A stretch of 64,000 nucleotides of DNA, taken from contig NC_133529.1 of assembly GCF_048544455.1 (NCBI RefSeq), positions 51,455,401 through 51,519,400 on the forward strand. The letters run 5' to 3'. The position numbers and the translations under genes are program-made. This document shows positions 23,171 to 34,893 of this stretch, one piece after another (the first letter of the stretch is position 1; each line of letters opens with the position of its first letter). The notes beneath the pieces are model-generated. The model saw only the letters and a list, made by a program, of their open reading frames with translations. It was not told where the DNA came from and did not search any database. This DNA is from Silene latifolia. Its lineage: Eukaryota; Streptophyta; Magnoliopsida; Caryophyllales; Caryophyllaceae.

Positions 23171-23806
23171 GCAATAGAGGTTTTTTCCATTAGTGCTAGG
23201 TCTGTGATTCTAACCGCACCCCCTAGAAGTATGGACTTGACTAGAAATGGTCCGGCCCAATTAGGTTTGAACTTTCCCCGTGGATCGACAGGTAAAAGAG
23301 CTCTAACCGACTTGAGTACTAAGTCTCCTTCCTTGATGTTTCTTGGTTTGACCCTTTTGTTGAAGGCTCGTTTGATACGTGCTTGATATGTTTGGACATT
23401 GTGCAAGGTGCGTAACCTACGTTCATCCAGGAGGATGAGTTCTTCATATCTATCCCTCTTCCAATCAGCTTCCGGGATTTGACTTTCGAGTAAGATACGC
23501 AATGATGGTATTTCTAACTCGACTGGTTGTACAGCTTCCATGCCGTAGGTTAAATAGAAAGGAGTGGTCCCAGTGGGCGTCCTTACAGATGTGCGATATC
23601 CCCAGAAAGCAAAGGGTATCTTGCTTGGCCAATCTCGATAGTTGTCAATCATTTTCTTGAGAATTGTGACAACGTTCTTGTTTGCTGCCTCTACCGCGCC
23701 GTTAGTTTGTGGTCTATATGGCGAAGAGTGGTGATGCCTAATTTTGTACTTGGCTAGCAATTGCTCAGTCTCAGCTTGGAAATGTGATCCATTATCACTA
23801 ATGATC

Positions 23807-25018
23807 TCATGTGGGCAACCGTGTCGACAGATGATGTTGTTTTGTATGAATTTTGCCGCGTGTGTAGGAAGCCGCTTCTACCGATTTGGTGAAATAGTCG
23901 ATTGCCACTAGGATGAAACAGTGACCTCCTGTTCCGGCTGGGGTTATCTTCCCGATTATATCAATTCCCCAAGCAGAAAATGGCAAAGGAGACGTCATTG
24001 TATAGAGCAATGAAGGAGGGACATGTTGTACATTCCCGAAGATTTGGCAGTTGTGGCAATGTCGTACATATTTGATGCAATCGGATTCCATTGTGGTCCA
24101 ATAATACCCCAAACGTGTGATTTTCTTTGGCATCATAGGCCCACTCATGTGAGGACCGCATTCTCCATCATGGACTTCTTCCATCACTTTCCGTGCCTGT
24201 GAATGATCAAGGCAACGTAGGATTACACCAAGAGGTGTTCTTTTGTATAACTCTCCTTGCATGAGAACGTATTGGGAAGCTAGTAGGCGTATAGCGCGTT
24301 GTCCCCTTTTGTCCATATCTGGTGGATAGGTACCGTTGAGCTTGAAATTTAGGATTGCTTGGAACCAGGGTTCCTGTGTGATTTCCTCTTCCTCGGTGAT
24401 TTGGTGGACGTAAGCTGGCTCTGACCGTCGCTCGATACATAAAGGCATTTCCACCATGTCATCTGGCATATTAATCAAAGATGCCAGTTTTGCAAGAGCA
24501 TCTGCAAATTGATTTTTTTCCCGAGGGAGGTGTAGATAGGTCACGTGATCAAAGAATTGGGCAACTTGGTCTATTCTGGCTTGATAAGGTGATAGGCTTT
24601 CGCTTCGAATTTTCCAAGACCCCGTAACTTGATTGATGATCAGGGATGAATCCCCATGTACTCGGAGGTTTTTAATGCCTAATCTCACTGCCGCTTGTAG
24701 TCCAATGAGACAAGCTTCAGATTCTCGCAAAGATTATTTGTCACCTCAAGTCGAGTTTTGAGAGATTGGTGTATGCTCGCCTTCAGGAGAAATGAGCAAC
24801 ACTCCTATTCCAAATCCTCTTAAGTTTGATGCTCCATCAAAGTAAAGGTCCCAGGAGTCTACATCGGTTTGGAGTATATCCTCGCCTGGAAATGACCAAG
24901 TATCTATTGTTTGTGCATCATGGATGGGATTTTTCGCAAAGAATTCAGAACGGCGCGCCCTTTTATAACTTTTGGAGGCACGTACTTGAGGTCGAACTCT
25001 GAGAGCATCAAAGTCCAT
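23807..25018 (-). pseudogene. Second RNase H and integrase N-terminal part (Ogre-like pol)
   Basis: The archaeal-type RNase H domain reads LYFDGASN, ESEACLIGLQ, HGDSSLIINQ and FADALAKLAS, giving its acidic residues. Integrase follows with an H..C..C zinc-binding region (HDGECGPH, YVRHCHNCQ) and the first catalytic Asp in GIDIIGKI. Breaks: a local stop and frame loss at about 24735-24760, and a deletion at about 23860. Two RNase H domains in one pol define the Tat/Ogre group. Confidence 0.8.
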
Positions 25019-25320
25019 CTTGCTAGGCGTCCGTTGAGGACGGGTTTCTCGAAGAGGTATTTGACTAGATCCATTTTGGAGTATATTTTGACGGAGTAGC
25101 TAAGCATGTAATGGCGTAGCTTCTTCGTCGCCCACACAAGAGCGAGGCATGTCTTTTTGAGTTGTGAATATTTGCACTCGTAATCCAAGAACTTCTTACT
25201 AAGGTAGTAGATAGCCCTTTCTTCACTTCCTACGGTTTGAGCTAGCATGGCACCCATGGCTGTTTCGGTTACTGTGAGATATAAACAAAGAGGTTGATCT
25301 CGTTGAGGTGGCATGAGCAC
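24904..25320 (-). pseudogene. RNase H domain of Ogre-like pol
   Basis: This piece is in a different frame from RT and begins at the RT-RNase H junction (LCLYLTVTE, AIYYLSKKF, ALVWATKKLRHY, ARWTLMLSEFDLKY). It is the ordinary retroelement RNase H that follows RT and would remove RNA from the RNA-DNA hybrid. Frameshifts near 25316 and 24950 isolate it from its neighbours. Confidence 0.75.
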
Positions 25321-26870
25321 TGGTGGTTTACCAATATCTCCTTGGTTCGATCGAATGCCTTCTGACAGTCATCATCCCACATGGTGTGATCCGTTTTCTT
25401 GAGCTTTTTGAAGATAGGTTCACAAATCATGGTGAGTATCGATATGAATCGACTTATATATTGTACTTTACCCAGGAATCCTCTGACTTCCTTTTCTATT
25501 TGAGGTTGTGGCATTTCGATCAGAGCCTTGATCTTGGAAGGGTCTATTTCTATACCTCGTTGGCTAACAACATATCCCAGGAGTTTGCCAGATGTTACTC
25601 CGAATGCGCACTTCTGAGGATTAAGTCTCATGTTGTACTTTCGTAGCCTTGCGAAAAATTTGCGAAGGTTCACAATATGCCCTTCTCTATCCTTGGATTT
25701 GACAATCATGTCGTCTACGTATACCTCAACTTCTTTGTGCATCATGTCATGTAAGAGTGTAGTTGCGGTGCGTTGATATGTAGCGCCGGCGTTGATTAAC
25801 CCAAACGGCATGACCGTATAGCAATAGGTTCCCCATTGAGTGACAAAGGCGGTCTTATGCATATCTTCCATGGCCATCTTGATTTGGTTATAACCCGCGT
25901 GCCCATCCATGAAGGATAGTAACGCGTGGTCTGCGGTATTGTGCACCAATATGTCGATGTGCGGTAGAGGGAAGTCATCTTTAGGACTTGCTTTGTTTAA
26001 GTCCCTAAAATCAACACAAACACGGATTCTCCCATCCTTTTTTGGTACAGGTACTATGTTGGCTACCCAGTCAGAGTACTCGGAAACTTTGATGAACCCG
26101 GCTTTGAATTGCTTATCGACTTCTTCCTTAATCTTGAGAGCCCACTCTGTTCTCATTCGACGAAGCTTCTGTTTCACAGGTTTGACTCCTGGCTTAATTT
26201 GGATTCTATGCTCGGTGATATCCCTGTCGATCCCTGGCATGTCTTTGTAGGACCAAGCAAAAACGTCTTTGAACTCGTTTAGGAGGTCTATGAAATTGGC
26301 CCTTTCGGTGGGGTTCAAGGTAGTCCCTATCCTAAGTTCTTGTGGTTCTAGTTCGGTTCCTACATTGATGGGTTTGGTGTCCTCTATTACTGGTCCCCCT
26401 TCCCCCTCTTGTAGTATTTCTTTGGCTATGTAGGGAGGTATTTCAATTGAGTCCGGGTTTGGGTCGTCCTCAGTATCATCGTAAACAGAATTGCACTCAA
26501 GATAACACGAAAAGTAAGCAGAACCTAATTTATTCATATTAAAGTTTGAGAAAAGTTGAAACAAATAAGCCATCTGATCTGTGGTCAGTGGCGGTAAAGG
26601 GACAGTTGTTGGGGCATTTCCCGAACTATCGTTGCTATTTGAGGCTAAGCTAGGAGAAACAAAGGGAATGGGGATGACGACAGGAGGAGACTCCTTAGTG
26701 GCTTCTCTAGACTTTGACTCTGACTCCGACTCTGACTCTGACTCGAATTCATCGTCTTCTGGTTCTCCTTTGAACATCTCTCCTTCTCCAGTGGTGAGCT
26801 TGAAGAGTCTTCCTTGATTGTTGGTCCACTTGATTGATTTTTTGCATCCTTTCTGCTGGTTCCCTTTTGT
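25269..26870 (-). pseudogene. Reverse transcriptase of the Ogre-like element
   Basis: It continues in the same frame as gag-protease after a single TAA (26871-26873). The first ~150 residues are a linker with an acidic Glu-Ser repeat (26704-26748). RT then shows VCVDFRDLNKA, FPLPHIDILV, MPFGLINAGATYQR and the catalytic YVDDMIVKS, followed by the connection domain. The RT core looks intact; the frame is lost at the RNase H boundary near 25316. It makes cDNA in the cytoplasmic particle. Confidence 0.85.
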
Positions 26871-29800
26871 TTATGTGATTAACGCGGTAGGGTTGAAGTG
26901 ATCGTCTTGAAGTATCATGGTAATGATCTCATCCTGTGCGGCTCTAACAAATCGATCTTCTCCAAATAGTAGACTAACATATTGTTCGTCTAAGCAAGGT
27001 GCTTGACGGGCTTTGACGGTAGGAACCGTTTCTGGAGGAATGAAGTAGCAATCATGAAAGATCTCGATTCCGGCTAGCTTCCTTTCGAGATAGTGCCAAG
27101 GTTCGGGAAATCCATGAAAGAGTTCTTGATTTCCTTCCCTAACGAAGTATCCATTTAGGGTAGGGAAATATGGTTGCATTTGGATTCCTATGTGCTTACG
27201 GTTTTGAACTTGAGCGAGCATCTCGAGAACTTCCTTTTTAGTGGGCTTGTACCCTAGTCTAAGTGGTATCCTTTTTGAGTTGCCTTCCTTGTAGGGTGCG
27301 AAGGTGTTTCTTCGGACAGGGTTTAAAGGCATTTTAGGGAAGTATCCCTGGGATTTGAGTATGTGGTTGACCACCAAGTTGGAGTAGGGATCGTAGTATA
27401 TGGGTGCCAATTCACTTTCTATGACACTTATGCTTTGGAAGCCCCCAAGTTCATATACTGGATCCGCAAGGACTTGATTGTTTGACTTCTTTTCGATTAT
27501 TGCCTTGATGGGTGACGAAGTGATCGTCACCACTTTGCCATTTAGTGGGATCTTGATCTTTTGATGAAGGGTGGATGTTACCGCTTGGGAAGCGTGAATC
27601 CAAGGTCTTCCCAGAAGTATGTTGAAGGAAGCTTCAATGTCCACTATTTGGAAGTTAACCTTTCGCTCAATTGGCCCTGTGGCTATGGTTAGGTTAACGA
27701 GTCCTACTACCCTTCGTCGTGTACCATCATATGCGCGAACACCTTGATTGGTGGGGGTCCAATCCGACTCTTTCATGCCTAATTTGTATGCCGTTTTGAG
27801 GGGTATGACGTTGACTGCGGAGCCATCATCTACCAAGGTCATTGGCACATTCTTCTTTAAGCAAATGACGGTGATGTAGAGAGCCAAGTTATGACTAGCG
27901 CCAAAGGGTGGCAAGTCTTCGTCTGAGAAAGTAATAGGATTACTTAGCTTTCGTGATTCTTGGAAGACCAAGTTGACTACATCGTCGGGTGTGTAATTAT
28001 GTGCTACACTTAGCTTGGCCAAAGCTTGCAGTAAAGCTTGGCGATGCGGGAATGAGCTTGCTACTAGTTGCCAGACTGAAAGATCAGCCTTTGTCTTCTG
28101 TAATTGCTCGAGCAAATGATCAGTGGAGTCATCTTCATTATAATTTGGTGTGACAACGTTGGTTGGACCATTTTGAGTAGTGCTTTGATATGGACGCCCC
28201 GAACGAGTTAGATGGTCCACATCTTGGTCTTCACCATTTTGGACTATTTCTTTGACTAGGGAGTGTTCAATGAGATATTCGTCTTCATCATCATCGGCCC
28301 AAACCCCATTGATTGTAGCTAGTTCCCTTATTCTCATGATCTCGTCCTCTAATTGTGTGATTTGGTCAACTAGTTTATCAACCACGACGACTATTTCTTG
28401 CATAATGGCATTTTGAGAGAAAATTAGTGGCGCATGTTCTTTAGGTGTCGCATTAGGGTCATGTAGAGTTGTCACCACATTTTCCAATTCCCAAACTTTC
28501 CTATCCACACTCCTTGCCCATGTGATGAAGTCGGAAATGTTAGGGGAGATAGTAGAGTAGAACCCTTCATTTTCGATTGCGTGGATTTCATTTTCAACAG
28601 GAGAAATGAGATGTGAACAATCTAAGGTAGATTCTTCACTTGTGATCACTAGAATTCCAAGAGGATTCTGAGTGTTGTTGGGTTTACCTCCCGGCGGTAT
28701 TGGAAGTCGACCATCCTCGATCATGTCTTGAAGCACATTCTTTAATTTGTAGCATTTTTCTGTGTCATGTCCCTTGCCCCTATGGTATTCACAGTACGAG
28801 TTCTCATCCCAGAATTTGGATTTCGTTTCTGGTTCGGGAGTAGGTCCTATAGGTTGGAGTTTGCCTTGCTTCATTAACCTCTTTAGAGCGTTGGAGTAAG
28901 TGTCCCCAAGATCTGTGAATTTCCTTGGTGGGGTACTTTTCTTGGATGGCTCGAGAAGGTTAACTTCATCGGTCTTGCTAGTGGAGCCGTATGAACGACT
29001 TGTTGAGCCTTGATATCCTCGACCTACCGTTTTGGACAAGAGCCCTTTACGGATGTCATCTTCAATTCTCGTTCCTAGTACGGTTAAGTCCTTGAATGTT
29101 TTGATGTTTTGGTATCTCAAGTGGTTGGCATAGATGGGCTTTAAGTTGTCCACGAATTTTTCCACGAGGGTATCCTCATCCGGGCGTTCAACTAGTTGGG
29201 TACTAGTCTTCCTCCACCTACTTAGGAAGTTGGTGAATCCTTCTTTGTCATTTTGGGTAAGAACCTCTAGAGTGCGCATGTTAACTTGGATCTCAGCATT
29301 ATCCGCGTATTGCTTAGAAAACTCGATTGCGGCATCTTCCCAAGTAGCGATCTTCTTATGTTCTAAAGAGTAGAACCATTGCTTTGGGATGGTGTCAAGA
29401 GATGAAGGAAAGATCCTTTAGAACATCTCGGGTTTGATGCCTTTGATAGACATGTAATCCTTGAAGGCACGAATATGGTTCAACGGGTTTTCGTGCCCCT
29501 TGAATTTAGGAATATCCGTCATGTTAAAGTTGGTTGGCAATTTGGAATTTACGGCTTCATACTTGCGGTTATTCTTCCTATAAATGTCATCCCCTTTAAG
29601 ATACATCAATTGCTCCTCTAAGTATTGGAGTCTTTTCTCAGCTGCAGTCATTCCCATATGAGGGTTTTCATCCCTGAAGTCATTCACGAAGTCATCCACT
29701 ACTTCACTTTCTTGAGGAGGCAACCTCCCCTCCACGGCGTAGATTCGGCCCTCGATGGTGTCAAGGCGATCATACACTTGATCTTGAGTAACTTGGATTT

Positions 29801-29873
29801 GAGCTAGCGCGGTTAGGATTCGATCATTACCATCTTGAAGTTGATTTAAGTTCGCGTCGCTTGTTCCAGGCAT
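26871..29873 (-). pseudogene. Gag-protease of the Ogre-like element
   Basis: Begins at MPGTSDANLNQLQ (29873). The N-terminal ~150 residues end in one TAA (29418-29420), after which the same frame continues to 26873. The gag core (IKTFKDLTVLGTRIED) is followed by a CEYHRGKGHDTEKC zinc knuckle-like motif, a variant typical of Ogre gag. The aspartic protease has DDGSAVNVIP and FNILLGRPWIH. The TAA at 26871 lies where Ogre elements separate gag-protease from RT. The TAA at 29418 is inside gag and is more likely a mutation. Confidence 0.85.
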
Positions 29874-30652
29874 CTTGGAGACTGGATAAGAGATCGATGA
29901 CGAATCAAAACACGATCGACCATTCTAACACACTTACTAAGAAAAGAAATGTTTTGGCTTGTAAAGTGGGTGTGTGCCACTTGTGTCAGTGAACTTTGAA
30001 GAAATGACAAAATTTGAAAAATGTTGGTCCAAGTCAACTATAGTGTAGTTGTAGGAGTGGACTCGAAGTGAGGTTTTTAAATGGGCTTGGGCCCGAATTT
30101 TTACTTGACAAATGGACAGAGTTTTGACTCGGTTTTGCGCTAATCATGGGCCTTTCTTTTTTCGAAATTTTTATTCAAAAAAGGAGTTTTGATTTTACAA
30201 AAATCGTCATTGTTTCGTTTAGAAATGGTGATCACGTAAGGTACACACATTTATACAAGCATTATAACGGGATGCTGAGTGCATTTAAAAGGTTTTGGTT
30301 TAAAGGGTGGGTTGCCATACCGAACCATCAAACCCGAAGTTTTTGGAGAGGCTCGTACCAAACAAGAGTAAGGCCGATTCCTAGTCCATTTCCTCAAGTA
30401 GTGAAGGCCCTTGATACAAACAAGAGTAAGCATCATGGTATGGATGACGTCAATCGCTATCCATCCTTAGGCCCAAATAATAATTAGGACCGTTTAGACG
30501 GGACGATTGGTCGAATGGGTTGGGTTGGGCCTAGGAAGGCCGATTAAAACGGTTTAGCAAGACCGAGTTATGAAAACCGATAATTGTCTTGTACAAACTA
30601 TTCCCTAACCTTGTTCAAGTTTCACCCTTTTGGCTACACGTAAGTGTATTTT
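29874..30652 (-). other. Untranslated leader of the Ogre-like element
   Basis: About 780 bases between the primer site and gag. No extra leader ORF is recognised (some Ogre elements have one here). Nothing else stands out. Confidence 0.6.
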
Positions 30653-30669
30653 CCCCAGCGGAGTCGCCA
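30653..30669 (-). other. Primer-binding site, tRNA-Arg type
   Basis: The minus strand reads TGGCGACTCCGCTGGGG, three bases inside the 5' LTR. This sequence is used by Ogre elements, where it is assigned to tRNA-Arg (assignment from memory). Confidence 0.8.
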
Positions 30670-32489
30670 AACTGTGGACAATGGGCCCACGGGGGCGCTT
30701 GGGAGAACAAGCGTTTGCATTTGTGGAGTCGCCACCAATTTTTATGGGAAATTGGAACCGTTCGAATACCTCGTGTCATGTCAAGACACAAAGTAGTGAC
30801 CTGAACACTAAGCAATCGTTACCCTTAGCATTCTATGTCTAGAATGACTCTCGTGGATGCCAATGAACACGGATGCTCACAGAGATCTGGAGTAAGGGGT
30901 GAGGGTACGTATTAGGAAGCTCTTTTGATCGAACACCTAATCCCGCCCGCCTTGATAGCGGCCTCTACTAATGATTAGGGAAGTTATTCGTACTCGATAT
31001 ATCGTCGATTATATGCATGCAATGCAACATCTATTGTTTTAATCCTAACATGTGAGAATTAGACTAAGTCGGTGAACAATTAATTTAATCATACAACTGG
31101 GTCGAAATAGGAATTTAAGTTCAATTACATATGAAGGCATACAAATGGTGAAAGAAATGCAATAAATACAATAATGAAAATTACAATAATGAAAATTACA
31201 ATAATTACATCGGATTCAATGATTTATGTCGAAAATACTTTCAAAACGGATAATTTGAGAAAGAAAGAATAAACAAATTAACGAACAGGAATTAGGTGAT
31301 AATACGATTAATAGTTGATTAATACGTAAGCTAATTAACTAGGTCAAGGCAGAAACGGAGTTCAGAGACAGAAATCAACCTGAAACAGGCGCAGCAGGAC
31401 TGAGCCCTTTGGAAGAGGCGCAGCAGCTGCTGCGTCTGTTCCAAGGGTGAGTTCTGGCTGTGAAGCCGAAACTGCAAATCGTTAATATTAATCAGTGAAT
31501 TTAAGGATTAATTATGGTATTTACTCGGATGAAAGTGATTTAATTCATTAATTACATATGAATGAGTTGTAAAAGCAATAAAACATGGATGAGACGGAAT
31601 TAAGACGAATTATTTACATGGATGAACAATGGATTAGTGACATGGGTGAATTAAATAGGCTAAATATGACGAATTAATGACGAATATGACAGTAGACAGA
31701 TGAAAATATATCAAAGATCGAATTCCAGAAACTCAATATGAACGAATTGAATTTCTACAACCCGGATTGATTTTAATGACAAAAACCCGCAAATATTGGA
31801 TTATAAGGGATTTAAGTCGGATTTAATAACGAATTATATGCGTTAATGAATGATAAATAATATACATGTGAGATAACTATGTTATTGTACCAAAGAATTA
31901 AAGAAAACAAACGAAAACGAATATAGAAGACGAATTACAAAGGACGAAGGAAGAAGAAAGGAAGCAGGAACTGCGGCAACCTCACGAAGAGGCGCAGCAG
32001 GTACTGCGCTCCTACGAAGAGGCGCAGCAGTTGCTGCGTCCTTTCTCGACGGTTTGTCTTCTGGTAATCCGTAAAAAGGTTTTAACCGAGGTTTTACAAA
32101 TCGGTTTTAATAAGTATTTTCGACATAAATCTTACATTAGTGATACAAAATGTAAATAACAATAAATAAAGAGAGATTATACACCCTCAGACCTACATGT
32201 TTGACGAAACGAGATGGACTAAGTTTACGATTAGTGATGCTCGACTCGAACTATAATTTAACGAAAGTGCCCTCGTATGAGGAAAACGATTAATTAATTA
32301 AGTTGATTGATTGTGGAGTTGTTCAAATTGGCCGGTCATGCAAACGAGGCTGGTACTCAGAAGGATCCGAGCTTACGTGGTCAAATGTTCAAGCACGTAG
32401 ACCCCAAAAAGTAAGAACACAGGTCTAGAATGCAAAGGGAGAAGAGAAGGGCGGACACTCGCGTGAGAAATATGAGGAGCGAAGGCTCC

Positions 32490-32497
32490 TATTTATA
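32490..32497 (-). promoter_or_regulatory. TATA box of the Ogre-like 5' LTR
   Basis: Minus strand AGTATAAATAGGAG. This should drive the genomic RNA. The palindrome pair at 32590-32660 lies about 95-165 bases upstream. Confidence 0.7.
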
Positions 32498-32589
32498 CTA
32501 ATCACGTGAAGGAATAGGGCTTTCAGACAGACTTTGGAAGTGAATCTCGAAAAGATATGAAAAAGATACGAAAAATACGCAGAAAAGGA

Positions 32590-32660
32590 CCTGGGAAGAG
32601 GCGCAGCAGTCACTGCGTCCCTTGGAAGAGGCGCAGCACCTGCTGCGTCTGTTCCCAGGT
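32590..32660. repeat. GGCGCAGCA palindrome block in the 5' LTR U3
   Basis: The same two units as at 10760-10828, with only small differences in flanks. It lies in U3 and so would not be part of the 5' end of the genomic RNA, but the copies near 31400 and 32000 lie downstream of the TATA box and would be transcribed. Confidence 0.8.
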
Positions 32661-33082
32661 GGTTTCCTCCTGCGAAAGAAAGATTTCCGTGTTTAAATTA
32701 TGGAAAAACGGGATAATCTTATTTTCCTTAATATTTTGTATGAATATTACGGGAAATTGTTTACCAAAGATTAAAAGATTGTGAAAAATTTATAAAATAT
32801 GGAATAGAAATATCCGGAACATTCCAGAACATTCTGACTCTGGATTTAACGGTTATTAGAAAATGAAGACGGTTTTAGGCTCGGACTCCAAATGTACTGT
32901 AATTACTGTCAAAACGACCGTATCGGCGCGTAGATGACAACTAAGAGGTAGACATCAGTGTTTGAGCAATCACTTGACGATAAACTTACGAACTGTCACA
33001 AATCGTTCCGCGTACCAAACATGCGGCCCAATCATCACCGGGTGGTTTGCGGGAGGTGCAGAAATGAGGTATCTACAGGACT

Positions 33083-34893
33083 CTCACGGTGCACCCAAAC
33101 TCTTTTATATGTGAAAGGATACTTTTGTGAATAAACACTCAACTATCCTCGACTTATAATAATGTGCCCGTAATCTATATGGTAATCAATCAAAACTAGT
33201 AAGCCAAAGCAATCAAATGTAAGCACGATAAAGAAGCCAAATGGGTAGGAAGAAGGCAATATGTAATGGGTAAGAAGGGGGGACAAATAAATTATGGATT
33301 GTGGAGCTAATGTAAGCTAGCAACAACCAAATGTAAGGATGCTCAATCCCAATCCTAACCCAATTTGCAATTCAAATTATAAGAAAACTCTCCAAAATAT
33401 ATGAATAATGCATGAGAGTTTCTCACATCAACTTTCTTCTTCTCTTTTTCTTCTTTTCAAATCATCTTTTTTTTTTTTTCATTTCCATGCTTTTTTTCAT
33501 TTCATTCCTTTTTTCTTTTCTTTTCTCAACTTTTTCCTCAATTTTTCATCATTTGTTTTCATCATCTTTCTCTTTCATTTTCTTTCTTTTTTCTTAAGCA
33601 TTAAGACCAAGCTCACATGATATTCAAGACTTTGAAACAAATCCCAATTGAGCACCCAAACAAGACCAAACAAAGCTACTAGCTCAACAAGGTAGGCAAA
33701 TTATAATGTAGCTAAGGAAAAATGTTTATGAAGGGGTCAAGAAGGCAAATATATTCATGTGAATGTCTCCAAAATGCTATAACAAATGAATGCATGCTTA
33801 CATAGAGATGACAGGAGAACCATACTTGTGCGTTTTGATGAAACACACATCATAAGGAGACACCTACACTCTCCTAAGAGAGACCAGATATGGATGCATC
33901 GGTCTACAGAGGCTCTACCTTACCAATTTTGTAGCTCGCCAATAGTCAAGATCAAGCCTATTCGGTTCATTTTCCATCTCCCACCTACTATGTCAAGACA
34001 TCCCCATGTAGCTATTATCCCATCATATAAGACCAAATAATTAGCTAAAAGCTATCATTAGGATAAGCAAAGAGGGAAAGTAGGTGACAAGCAAGCAAAA
34101 AGCACAAAATTTCTCTCAAAATTTCTCAAATTTTCTACACTACATGCAAACTACACTATATTCAAATTTTCTACACTACATGCAAACTACACTATATGCA
34201 TATGTAATCTCCCCCCAAGCTAAACATAACCTTGTCCACAATGTGCCAACAATAAAATTACCCAACTAAACCATAAGAATGGCTCAAAGCACAAAACAAG
34301 AAGGACTAGAGGTTATGTTTAATGGGTTGCAAGACCTAAACTAAAATGCAAAGCAAATAAAACTTACTCGACTTGCTAGCCTCCCCCCAAGCTAGCATGA
34401 ATTCGGGGGAATGATGTTTTGTTGTGATTTTTAGTGAAGAGATGAAAAAGTAATGGAGAAAAAGGAGAGTAGGAGTACCGTCGGGTATTTAGGAAAATGA
34501 TAGAATGAAAGTCTTTATTTTTACCCGTGTAAAACAGCAACCGGCAACATAGAAAACCACGTCCCCGATCGGGGCTGGCAACCCCGATCGGGGTTGATCA
34601 GTCCTTGCCATTTTGACTTGCTTCTGTATTTGTTTTATCCGTCCCGTTTTTCGAAAACTACGTCCCCGAACGGGGTTCTTGCATGGGAAGCGTGCTATTT
34701 TTTCTCTAAGTCTCCTTTCTTTAGTTTCACCTATAAATCACAAAAAGAGACATCGTCAAGTCGAGTATTTTATTACTAATCTACGAAAAACAGTAAATTG
34801 CGGGAAATTTAAAACAAAAAATAAATAAAAAGCTTGGGTTGCCTCCCAAGAAGCGCTGGTTTAACGTCCCGCACGACGTAAGAAGCTATTTGA
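33083..34893 (-). other. Non-coding 3' interior of the Athila-like element
   Basis: Occupies the place where RT, RNase H, integrase and any env-like ORF would be, but holds no such motif. Contents: a pyrimidine-rich tract (about 33421-33600, purine-rich in element sense), a direct repeat of about 33 bp (about 34130-34200), two polypurine-like CTCCCCCCAAGCTA sequences (34208, 34381), the palindrome pair at 34561-34598, and the GCTTGGGTTGCCTCCCAAGA segment common in Athila-type elements (about 34832). Confidence 0.6.

Larger units (their letters stand above)
18502..23195 (+). mobile_element. CACTA DNA transposon carrying host gene exons, non-autonomous
   Basis: 4694 bp, starting CACTAGTAGAAAAAACACC and ending GGTTTTTTCCATTAGTG, whose complement is CACTAATGGAAAAAACC. 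Target duplication CTA (18499-18501 and 23196-23198). Both ends are packed with TGACGCAA/TTGCGTCA subterminal motifs. No transposase motif or long ORF is seen, so it would need a transposase in trans. The middle holds intron-exon pieces of at least one host gene (see 20329-20839). Strand is given by the captured exons. Confidence 0.9.
18440..23805 (-). pseudogene. Integrase C-terminal part, split by the CACTA insertion
   Basis: The second half of the integrase reads from about 23805 down to 23199, jumps the CACTA element, and ends at 18501-18440. The first part carries SPYRPQTNGAVEAANK with the third catalytic acidic residue (E) and the GDLVLK C-terminal motif. Reading across the empty CACTA target keeps the frame to a stop at 18440-18442. 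A small deletion and frameshift near 23860 separates it from the upstream part. The role would be to join element cDNA to host DNA in the nucleus. Confidence 0.8.
6935..33077 (-). mobile_element. 26-kb Ogre/Tat-like LTR retrotransposon with antisense genes
   Basis: Full-length minus-strand element bounded by TG...CA LTRs (6935-11246 with an insertion; 30673-33077) and a perfect 5-bp target duplication GGACT (6930-6934 and 33078-33082). Primer site 30653-30669, polypurine tract 11247-11262. Minus-strand order is gag-protease, RT, RNase H, a second (archaeal-type) RNase H, integrase. The plus strand carries two intron-containing genes between integrase and the 3' LTR. The dual RNase H, the primer site and the AAAGTGGGGGCTC tract are Tat/Ogre features. 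A solo LTR (7703-9604) and a CACTA element (18502-23195) are later insertions; without them the element is about 19.5 kb. Pol has several frameshifts, so it is not autonomous now. Confidence 0.9.
30673..33077 (-). repeat. Ogre-like 5' LTR (complete)
   Basis: 2405 bp, TGTAGATACC ... TGTCCACA in element sense, uninterrupted, giving the empty target for the solo LTR in the left copy. U3 spans about 580 bases before the TATA box at 32490-32497. Palindrome blocks lie at about 31386-31440, 31980-32045 and 32590-32660. Confidence 0.92.

Noticed and set aside
18502..23195. CACTA transposase gene
   Set aside because: No ORF above about 130 residues and no transposase motif; the element is called non-autonomous.
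23204..23386. Plus-strand ORFs across the pol region (23204-26817)
   Set aside because: Antisense shadows of RT, RNase H and integrase, which carry the recognisable motifs.
33083..34893. Possible env-like ORF of the Athila element
   Set aside because: The only ORFs are short T-rich frames (33408-33620) and fragments; no signal peptide plus membrane anchor pattern or length fits.
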